Source: PVC group bacterium
GTDB lineage: Bacteria > Verrucomicrobiota > Kiritimatiellia > UBA8416 > PXDI01
Assembly (NCBI GenBank): GCA_003565095.1
Contig: PXDI01000222.1
Location: 1-5,245, forward strand
Direction: 5' to 3'
DNA: 5,245 nucleotides
A program made the position numbers and the translations under genes. Below are positions 1-4,843 of the stretch, one piece after another. Below the pieces are notes generated by a model. It was not told the origin of the DNA, searched no databases, and saw nothing but the letters and a program-made list of their open reading frames with translations. Position 1 is the stretch's first letter; every line of letters begins with the position of its first letter.

Positions 1-130
1 AATCGAAGCGGCGCAGTACGGTTAGGGGCAGAATAACCTTGCGATATTCATTTCGTTTGTAGGGGCCTCGGAGCAGATTACAGATGCTCCAGATGAAATT
101 CGCCAGTTGTGAATGCGTTTCCGCTGTCAT
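1..130 (-). CDS. hsdM: Type I restriction-modification DNA methyltransferase subunit, N-terminal fragment
   Basis: This is the beginning of a gene cut by the left window edge; 43 codons are visible from an ATG at 130-128. The peptide begins MTAETHSQLANFIWSIC and continues with LLRGPYKRNEYRKVILP and TVLRRFD. This closely matches the conserved N-terminal helical segment of HsdM (family pattern HNQLANFIW...LLRG.YK..EYGKVILP.TVLRR). HsdM is the N6-adenine methyltransferase subunit of type I systems, working with HsdS (specificity) and HsdR (restriction and translocation) on DNA. The catalytic NPPF and SAM-binding motifs would lie beyond the window, so activity cannot be judged. The start codon lies one base after the ilvD stop codon. 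GGAG at 135-138, inside the last ilvD codons, serves as ribosome-binding site with a short 4-base spacing, which suggests translation coupled to ilvD. I am confident of the family, but cannot say whether hsdS and hsdR follow. Confidence 0.87.
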   Translation of the reverse strand, partial: MTAETHSQLANFIWSICNLLRGPYKRNEYRKVILPLTVLRRFD

Positions 131-131
131 T

Positions 132-1799
132 TTACTCCACAATTGCACCGCGTGAGGCATTTTGCACTACACGGGCGTAGCGTGAAAGGTAGCCGTCGGT
201 GATGCGGGGTGTAAAGGGCTGCATTTGCGTACGGCGTGCGGCGAGTTCTTCGTCGGTGAGCTTGACGTCGAGGCGGTGGCCGGGAATATCAAGGGTGATG
301 ACATCGCCATCTTTAAGCAGCCCGATCACTCCGCCTTCAGCGGCCTCGGGCGACACATGCCCGATACAGGCGCCGCGGGTTCCGCCGCTGAAACGGCCGT
401 CAGTGATCAGCGCCACGCTTTCGCCCAGTCCCTGTCCCATGATGTAGGATGTCGGGGCGAGCATTTCCTGCATCCCCGGACCGCCGCGCGGACCTTCGTA
501 ACGGATCACCACCATATGCCCCGGCTGGACCTTGCCGGCCAGAATCCCTTCACAGGCATCCTCCTGGCTGTCAAAAATTATGGCGCGGCCTTCAAATTGC
601 AGCATCGATTCAGCCACGCCGGCTTTTTTGACCACGGCACCCTTTTCAGCAAGATTGCCCCAAAGAATGGTCAGTCCGCCGTCGGCGGAATGCGCTTTTT
701 CGACCGGGTGGATGACTTCTTCATCCAGCACCTTGGCGCGTGAAACATTGCGCCAGAGTGTCTTGCCGGTGACGGTGAGGCATTTTTTATTCAGCAGGCG
801 CGGGATTTCGCCGATGGTTTTCAGAATGGCGCTGATGCCGCCGGCGCGGTCAACGTCTTCAATATGCCAGTGTGATGACGGCGAAACCTTGCAGATATTC
901 GGGCAGCGCTGCGATATTTTATTAATGCGCTCCAGATCATACGGCACACCGGCTTCATGCGCGATTGCCAGTGTGTGCAGAACGGTATTGGTGCTGCCGC
1001 CCATCGCCATATCGAGCGCGAAGGCGTTATCGATGGCTTTTTCTGTTACTATTTCACGTGGCAGCGGTCCGCCTTCGAGTGCCATGGTAACAATGCGTTT
1101 GCCGGCGGCGCGGTATAGTTTTTTGCGGCGCGGATCGGTTGAGAGCACTGTCCCGTTGCCGGGCAGTGCCATGCCGATGGCTTCGCACAGACAGTTCATA
1201 GAATTGGCGGTGAACATACCCGAGCAGGATCCGGCGGAGGGGCAGGCGCTGCATTCAAGCTGCTGCAGGCCTTCGTCGCTCAGTTTTCCCTGCTGGTGCG
1301 CGGCGACGCCTTCAAAAACCGAGATAAGATCCACGGTTTGCCCGTCCGGGGTATGTCCGGCGGCCATCGGGCCGCCGCTGATCATGATGGTCGGAATGTT
1401 CACCCGCACAGCACCCATCAGCATGCCGGGAACAATTTTGTCGCAATTCGGGATGCAGACCATCGCATCAAGACAATGCGCGCGCGCCATGGTTTCCACG
1501 CTGTCGGCAATCAGCTCACGGCTGGGCAGGGAATATTTCATACCGACATGGCCCATCGCTATGCCGTCGCATACGCCGATGGTATTGAATTGCTTGGGCA
1601 CGCCGCCGGCGGCGCGGATGGCTTTATCGACCACCAGCGCAACTTTGTCGAGATGCACATGTCCGGGAATAAGCTGGTTAAAAGAATTGCAGATACCGAT
1701 GATCGGCTTTTTGAAATCCTCTTCGGTCATACCGGTGGCGCGCATCAGACTGCGGTGCGGCGCGCGTTCCCATCCCTGTGTCACGGTTGTGCTTTTCAT
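132..1799 (-). CDS. ilvD: Dihydroxy-acid dehydratase (IlvD)
   Basis: The product (555 aa) dehydrates 2,3-dihydroxy-isovalerate and 2,3-dihydroxy-3-methylvalerate to the 2-keto acids that lead to valine, leucine and isoleucine. It is cytoplasmic and needs an Fe-S cluster and Mg2+. All family landmarks are present. The three cysteines expected to bind the cluster are C37 (GICNS), C119 (NCDK, whose D120 and K121 belong to the Mg site) and C192 (SCSGMFTANSM). Others are D78 in VCDGIAMGH, the GGSTNT motif near 268, E445 in MQEMLAPTS, and S471 in DGRFSGGTRG, the likely catalytic base. Length is normal for the compact bacterial form. I chose the ATG at 1799 because AAAGGAA (1812-1806) lies 6 bases upstream and because MKSTTVTQGWERAPHRSLMR fits the usual family N-terminus. 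The open frame continues to a GTG at 1958, but that 53-residue extension is unlike IlvD and overlaps a candidate promoter and hairpins. The stop TAA is followed at once by hsdM. Confidence 0.97.
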   Translation of the reverse strand: MKSTTVTQGWERAPHRSLMRATGMTEEDFKKPIIGICNSFNQLIPGHVHLDKVALVVDKAIRAAGGVPKQFNTIGVCDGIAMGHVGMKYSLPSRELIADSVETMARAHCLDAMVCIPNCDKIVPGMLMGAVRVNIPTIMISGGPMAAGHTPDGQTVDLISVFEGVAAHQQGKLSDEGLQQLECSACPSAGSCSGMFTANSMNCLCEAIGMALPGNGTVLSTDPRRKKLYRAAGKRIVTMALEGGPLPREIVTEKAIDNAFALDMAMGGSTNTVLHTLAIAHEAGVPYDLERINKISQRCPNICKVSPSSHWHIEDVDRAGGISAILKTIGEIPRLLNKKCLTVTGKTLWRNVSRAKVLDEEVIHPVEKAHSADGGLTILWGNLAEKGAVVKKAGVAESMLQFEGRAIIFDSQEDACEGILAGKVQPGHMVVIRYEGPRGGPGMQEMLAPTSYIMGQGLGESVALITDGRFSGGTRGACIGHVSPEAAEGGVIGLLKDGDVITLDIPGHRLDVKLTDEELAARRTQMQPFTPRITDGYLSRYARVVQNASRGAIVE

Positions 1800-1805
1800 G
1801 GTTGT

Positions 1806-1812
1806 TTCCTTT
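1806..1812 (-). promoter_or_regulatory. Ribosome-binding site of ilvD
   Basis: On the minus strand AAAGGAA lies 6 bases before the ATG at 1799. It decides the ilvD start against the longer open frame that begins at a GTG at 1958. The site is only about 9 bases downstream of the GC-rich hairpin at 1821-1848. Confidence 0.75.
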
Positions 1813-1820
1813 ATTAGGCC

Positions 1821-1848
1821 CCGCTCGACGACCTTGGTCGGCGAGCGG
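1821..1848 (-). promoter_or_regulatory. GC-rich hairpin in the ilvD 5' leader
   Basis: The two arms are CCGCTCG (1821-1827) and CGAGCGG (1842-1848). One mismatched pair follows, then an inner stem CGACC (1829-1833) with GGTCG (1836-1840) around a two-base gap. This gives 12 Watson-Crick pairs in 28 bases, so it is very stable as RNA or as a DNA cruciform. No T-run follows on either strand, so it is not a normal intrinsic terminator. If the candidate promoter at 1855-1883 is right, transcription would start at about this hairpin's edge and the ilvD mRNA would carry it at its extreme 5' end. That could stabilise the message or act as an operator; alternatively it is a dispersed palindromic repeat. 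Its core resembles the hairpin at 1981-2005. Confidence 0.7.
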
Positions 1849-1854
1849 AATAAT

Positions 1855-1883
1855 TCAAATAACCGATGCGTAAAATGTGTCAA
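1855..1883 (-). promoter_or_regulatory. ilvD: Candidate sigma-70-type promoter for ilvD
   Basis: On the minus strand a perfect TTGACA (1883-1878) is followed after 16 bases by TATTTG (1861-1856), or after 17 bases by ATTTGA (1860-1855). The -35 is consensus but the -10 is poor (three of six matches), so the call rests on the hexamer, the spacing and the position in front of ilvD. Transcription would begin near 1848-1850, about 50 bases before the ilvD ATG. The -35 directly adjoins the nested palindrome at 1884-1939, which may hold a regulator-binding site. Confidence 0.4.
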
Positions 1884-1939
1884 GAGCCCGGTTTGAGCAA
1901 TCGAGGTGCTTTCGCACTGTTGCTGCTCTATTCGGGCTC
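1884..1939 (-). promoter_or_regulatory. 56-bp nested interrupted palindrome upstream of ilvD
   Basis: Three inverted-repeat pairs are nested with perfectly symmetric spacing. On the minus strand the outer pair is GAGCCCG (1939-1933) with CGGGCTC (1890-1884), and the middle pair is GAGCA (1928-1924) with TGCTC (1899-1895). The inner pair is GTGC (1917-1914) with GCAC (1909-1906), closing a GAAA loop. Intervening unpaired segments are 4 and 4 bases, then 6 and 6 bases. In RNA this would be a long rod with two symmetric internal loops and, in the ilvD sense only, a GNRA tetraloop. No T-run follows, so it is not an intrinsic terminator. It ends directly at the TTGACA of the candidate ilvD promoter. 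It could be an operator, a leader RNA element in transcripts reading through from glyA, or a decayed palindromic repeat. I do not recognise it as a known riboswitch class. Confidence 0.6.
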
Positions 1940-1980
1940 CATTATTGTTTTGTAACACATACCTTCATTGAAATTTCCTT

Positions 1981-2005
1981 GTCCGCCGACCCAAGGTCAG
2001 CGGAC
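1981..2005 (-). promoter_or_regulatory. Hairpin downstream of rpiB-glyA
   Basis: GTCCGC (1981-1986) pairs with GCGGAC (2000-2005). After one mismatch, GACC (1988-1991) pairs with GGTC (1995-1998) around a three-base loop, giving 10 pairs. It lies 36 bases after the rpiB-glyA stop. In the direction of glyA transcription it is followed by AAGGAAATTTC rather than a T-run, so an intrinsic terminator is unlikely, although the stem could protect the mRNA 3' end or assist factor-dependent termination. The order of segments (outer stem, one mismatch, inner GACC/GGTC stem) repeats that of the hairpin at 1821-1848, suggesting a shared repeat family. Confidence 0.6.
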
Positions 2006-2041
2006 GCTTTTACCTCCCGAAAGTAATAAGCTTCCCCTCAA

Positions 2042-3733
2042 TTATTCCGCAATATCCCCGGGAAACTGTGCGGTGAGGGTGATCACCCGCTTGCGAGTTG
2101 CTTCCAGAAAGTCCTCATCATCAGCATGTTCGAGAGCATCGGCGATTAATCCGGCAATCTGCCGCATTTCGTCTGTCCCCATGCCGCGCGAGGTAACCGT
2201 GGGCGTGCCGATACGGATGCCGGATGTTACAAACGGGCTTTGTGAATCAAACGGGATGGTATTTTTATTGACGATAATTCCGGCCTTATCGAGAGCGGCC
2301 GCGGCGGATTTGCCGGTGAGGCCTTGCGGGGTCAGATCCACCAGCATCAGGTGTGTATCGGTGCCGCCGGAAACCAGGCTGTAACCGCGTTTCTGCAGTT
2401 CATCAGCCATGGCGGCGGCGTTTTCGACAATCTGCCGGGCGTATTGTTTGAACGCCGGGCTGAGTGCTTCGCGGAAACAGACAGCTTTGGCGGCAATCAC
2501 ATGCATCAGCGGTCCGCCCTGCAAGCCGGGGAAAACCGTGCGGTCAATATCTTTGGCGTATTTTTCGCGGCACAGCACCATTCCGCTGCGCGGGCCGCGC
2601 AGGGTTTTGTGGGTGGTGGTGGTCACAAAATCGGCAAACGGCACCGGAGAAGGGTGCACCCCGCCGGCGATCAGTCCGGCGATGTGCGCCATATCAACCA
2701 TCAGCAGAGCATCCACCTTGTCGGCGATGGCGCGGAAGCGCTCAAAATCGAGTGTCCGCGCATAGGCGCTGGCACCGGCCACGATCATGCGCGGTTTGCT
2801 TTCAACGGCCATTCTTTCCAGCTCGTCGTAGTTAAGCTGTCCGGTGGCCTTATCGACTCCGTACGAAACAATATTATAGAGCCTGCCGGAGAAATTGACC
2901 TTATGTCCGTGAGTAAGGTGTCCGCCGTGATCAAGGCTCATCGCCATGATGGTATCGCCCGGGTTCAATGCGGCAAAGTAGACCGCCATATTGGCGGAGC
3001 TGCCGCAATGCGGCTGGACATTGGCGTGTTCGGCACCGAAAAGCTCTTTCGCGCGGTCGATCGCCATGCGCTCGGCGTCATCGACATAGTCGCAACCGTT
3101 ATAGTAGCGTTTGGCCGGATAGCCTTCGGCATACTTGTTGGTCATTACCGAACCCTGAGCCTGGCGCACGGCACGGCTGCAGGTGTTTTCGGAAGCAATC
3201 AGGTTCAGGCAATCGGCCTGACGGCGGATTTCGGAATTGATGGCGGCATAGATTTCCGGATCCTGTGCGGCAATCGCATCGGCATCCCGCTGCTGCTGTT
3301 CAATGATCGAGATTTTGCGGATACGGCGGGCATGGCGGCCGTTATCGGTGAAAGGATGCTGCTGCCAGGTTTTTACAATGGCGGTAATGTCATCCTTGCC
3401 AAGCACTTTACCCGGCAGCACCAGTATGTTGGCATTGTTGTGGGTGCGTGCTTTTTCGGCCATGTCCTGATTCAGGCATAGTGCCGCCCGCACGCCCGGA
3501 AACTTATTGGCGGCAATCGACATACCGATGCCGGCGGTGCATACCAGTACGCCCTGATCCGCGCGGCCGCTGCCGACCGCGCCGGCCACCAATGATGCAA
3601 AATCCGGATAATCAACCGAGGTGGTATCTGTGCAGCCGAAATCCTCCACCGCCGCACCGCTTTCTGTCAGCAGGGATTTGACATGTTCTTTTATTTCAAA
3701 TCCGCCGTGATCCGCGCCAATCGCCATCTTCAT
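2042..3733 (-). CDS. rpiB-glyA: Fused ribose-5-phosphate isomerase B and serine hydroxymethyltransferase
   Basis: One uninterrupted 563-residue protein contains two complete enzymes. Residues 1-148 are RpiB, which interconverts ribulose 5-phosphate and ribose 5-phosphate. Seen are GADHGGFEIK (D8, H9), the catalytic cysteine C65 in VCTAGIGMSIAANK, H98 in THNNANILVLPG, and the C-terminal NGRHARRIRKI. Residues from about 155 to 563 are SHMT, a PLP enzyme moving the serine hydroxymethyl group to tetrahydrofolate and releasing glycine. Seen are LNLIASEN, TNKYAEGYPAKRYYNG, NVQPHCGSSAN, DHGGHLTHG, VDMAHIAGL, TTTTHKTLRGPRSG (PLP lysine K376) and SGIRIGTPTVTSRG. The two enzymes abut almost without linker. 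I start at the ATG at 3733, nine bases after AGGAG; a TTG two codons earlier sits too close to that site. The loop CTAGIG differs from the usual CGTGIG of RpiB. The gene follows the phosphatase gene after 50 bases and lies in a purine operon whose substrates it supplies. SHMT enzymes are usually tetramers and RpiB dimers or tetramers; assembly of the fusion is unknown. Confidence 0.96.
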   Translation of the reverse strand: MKMAIGADHGGFEIKEHVKSLLTESGAAVEDFGCTDTTSVDYPDFASLVAGAVGSGRADQGVLVCTAGIGMSIAANKFPGVRAALCLNQDMAEKARTHNNANILVLPGKVLGKDDITAIVKTWQQHPFTDNGRHARRIRKISIIEQQQRDADAIAAQDPEIYAAINSEIRRQADCLNLIASENTCSRAVRQAQGSVMTNKYAEGYPAKRYYNGCDYVDDAERMAIDRAKELFGAEHANVQPHCGSSANMAVYFAALNPGDTIMAMSLDHGGHLTHGHKVNFSGRLYNIVSYGVDKATGQLNYDELERMAVESKPRMIVAGASAYARTLDFERFRAIADKVDALLMVDMAHIAGLIAGGVHPSPVPFADFVTTTTHKTLRGPRSGMVLCREKYAKDIDRTVFPGLQGGPLMHVIAAKAVCFREALSPAFKQYARQIVENAAAMADELQKRGYSLVSGGTDTHLMLVDLTPQGLTGKSAAAALDKAGIIVNKNTIPFDSQSPFVTSGIRIGTPTVTSRGMGTDEMRQIAGLIADALEHADDEDFLEATRKRVITLTAQFPGDIAE

Positions 3734-3742
3734 TTGCAACTA

Positions 3743-3747
3743 CTCCT
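3743..3747 (-). promoter_or_regulatory. Ribosome-binding site of rpiB-glyA
   Basis: AGGAG on the minus strand lies nine bases before the ATG at 3733 and only three bases before the in-frame TTG at 3739-3737. It therefore favours the ATG, giving a protein that begins MKMAIGADHGG as RpiB proteins usually do. The 50-base gap 3734-3783 around it shows no convincing promoter or terminator. It does contain a short T-rich run at 3779-3771 with no stem before it. Confidence 0.75.
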
Positions 3748-3783
3748 AAATAATGATTTCACTGCCCAAAAAAGAATATTAAA

Positions 3784-4260
3784 TCACAAATCCAGGCCGT
3801 TGACAAACTCATACAGCCCCGGCATGGCGCGGCTGATGGCATCGCGGGTTTTGCGGTAAACATCAACGGACATGCCGATGGGGTCGGCCAGATCCATCAA
3901 CCGTCCGCCCGGGGATGCAAAACTCATCAATAAAAATGTTTTCTGAGAAATATCGGGATATTGTCTGGTGAGCTGTTCACAATGACCGCCGGTCATGCCG
4001 ACAATCACCGCGGCGGATTGCACCAGTTCGGCGCTGACCGGGCGACTGCGGTGAACGGTCAGATCGATACGGCATTCTTTGAGTGCCTGCACCGCTTCAG
4101 GACTGGCGGCCTGACCGTAGCCGGCCGCCAGTCCCGCGGAAACAGCATCCCAACGGCTCTTGTGCTGTTTGTTGTACTGGCGGAAAACATATTCCGCCAT
4201 CGGGCTGCGGCAGACGTTGCCCGTGCACACAAACAGAACAAGTTGGGGTTTATTTTGCAT
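3784..4260 (-). CDS. Low-molecular-weight phosphotyrosine/phosphoarginine-type protein phosphatase
   Basis: The 158-residue cytoplasmic protein has the full length of the family and no membrane or signal segment. The P-loop VCTGNVCRSPMAE near the N-terminus gives the nucleophile C12 and the phosphate-binding R18. The late DPIG motif gives the general acid D126, within LADPIGMSVDVYRKTRDAI. That stretch and GMTGGHCEQL resemble Bacillus YwlE (DPFGGSIDIYKQTRDEL), the protein-arginine phosphatase encoded close to rpiB and glyA. However, YwlE has Thr in its CTGNTCRSP loop where this protein has V16; in that family the Thr favours phosphoarginine and a bulky aliphatic residue favours phosphotyrosine. 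Substrate is therefore uncertain, with phosphotyrosine slightly preferred. Its ATG overlaps the purE stop by one base (TAATG). The only purine-rich site, AGGA at 4266-4263, is just two bases from the ATG, so translation probably depends on ribosomes finishing purE. Confidence 0.93.
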   Translation of the reverse strand: MQNKPQLVLFVCTGNVCRSPMAEYVFRQYNKQHKSRWDAVSAGLAAGYGQAASPEAVQALKECRIDLTVHRSRPVSAELVQSAAVIVGMTGGHCEQLTRQYPDISQKTFLLMSFASPGGRLMDLADPIGMSVDVYRKTRDAISRAMPGLYEFVNGLDL

Positions 4261-4781
4261 TATCCTGCTTGCAGTTTTGTCTGCACGGCCTTATCGCCCT
4301 TATAGACTTTTTGCTTCAGGCGTTTTTTGTAAGCGGCGAACTTTTTGGCCAGACCCGGACGCGAAAGCGCCATGATCTGCACCGCGAAAAGCGCGGCATT
4401 GATCGGGCCGGCGCTGCCAAGTGTAACGGTTGCCACGGGAATACCCGCCGGCATCTGGATGGTGGAAAGCAGAGAGTCGATTCCGTTAAGCGCGCCGCCC
4501 TTGACCGGAATGCCAACTACCGGCAGGGTGGTGTGCGCGGCCAGTACGCCGCCCAGATGGGCTGCGCCGCCTGCGGCGGAAAGGATTACCTTGATTCCGC
4601 GACGGGCTGCTCCGGCGGAATACTGTGCTGCGTCATCCGGGGTACGGTGCGCGGAAATCACCCGCACTTCGTATGCTACATCGAATTCCGCCAGCGTTTT
4701 TGCTGCGCTTTCGAGCAACGGCCAATCGGAATCGCTCCCCATTACAATCGCTACCTCAGGTTTCTTCACTTTTGCTGCCAT
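4260..4781 (-). CDS. purE: N5-carboxyaminoimidazole ribonucleotide mutase, class I PurE
   Basis: The 173-residue cytoplasmic enzyme moves the carboxylate of N5-CAIR to carbon 4 to form CAIR, in de novo purine synthesis. The nucleotide site is visible as VMGSDSDW (S16, D19) and VISAHRTPD (H45), with numbering equal to the E. coli enzyme. AAGGAAHLGGVLAAHTTLPV, DSLLSTIQMPAGIPVATV and NAALFAVQIMA follow. SAHRTP marks class I, which normally works with the ATP-dependent PurK rather than as a direct AIR carboxylase; purK is not in the window. The C-terminal tail (about residues 146-173) is lysine-rich, AAYKKRLKQKVYKGDKAVQT, slightly longer than in many PurE proteins. The start ATG at 4781 has AAGG 11 bases upstream. 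The gene follows purD after 62 bases and overlaps the phosphatase gene by one base. Confidence 0.97.
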   Translation of the reverse strand: MAAKVKKPEVAIVMGSDSDWPLLESAAKTLAEFDVAYEVRVISAHRTPDDAAQYSAGAARRGIKVILSAAGGAAHLGGVLAAHTTLPVVGIPVKGGALNGIDSLLSTIQMPAGIPVATVTLGSAGPINAALFAVQIMALSRPGLAKKFAAYKKRLKQKVYKGDKAVQTKLQAG

Positions 4782-4810
4782 ATCTATCGCTGCCTTTCCT
4801 TGTTTGGAGT

Positions 4811-4830
4811 GTGGCGGCTTGACGCCGCAC
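4811..4830. repeat. Short palindrome in the purD-purE gap
   Basis: GCGGC (4814-4818) and GCCGC (4824-4828) form a five-pair stem around a TTGAC loop. Two further outer pairs (4811-4812 with 4829-4830) are possible if one G bulges. It lies between the purD stop and the purE ribosome-binding site. No T-run follows on either strand, so it is not an intrinsic terminator. Its compact GC-rich palindrome suggests a dispersed intergenic repeat or an RNA-processing or stability element inside the purD-purE transcript. Confidence 0.45.
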
Positions 4831-4843
4831 TAATTAATAACTA

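Noticed and set aside
1602..1613. Perfect 12-bp palindrome GCCGCCGGCGGC inside ilvD
   Set aside because: It is simply the codons for Ala-Ala-Gly-Gly in the conserved IRAAGGVPK segment and needs no other explanation.
532..1896. Plus-strand open frame of 454 codons antisense to ilvD
   Set aside because: It lies opposite the clearly coding ilvD, has no recognisable motifs, and its composition fits a shadow frame of GC-rich coding DNA.
1800..1958. N-terminal extension of IlvD to a GTG at 1958
   Set aside because: The extra 53 residues do not resemble IlvD and cover a -35 hexamer and palindromes, while the ATG at 1799 has a good ribosome-binding site.
1981..2005. Intrinsic terminator after rpiB-glyA
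   Set aside because: The stem is strong, but on the minus strand it is followed by AAGGAAATTTC and not a T-run. The plus-strand side has only a short run of four T.
2324..3481. Plus-strand open frame of 385 codons antisense to rpiB-glyA
   Set aside because: Its His- and Gly-rich composition mirrors the codons of the opposite gene, it has no known motif, and the minus-strand fusion is certain.
3484..3733. RpiB as a separate gene ending before glyA
   Set aside because: No stop codon lies between the two domains, and no ribosome-binding site with a start codon for a free-standing SHMT is evident at the junction.
3771..3779. T-rich run after the phosphatase gene as a terminator
   Set aside because: On the minus strand there is no GC-rich stem before it, and a gene of the same apparent operon follows within 50 bases.
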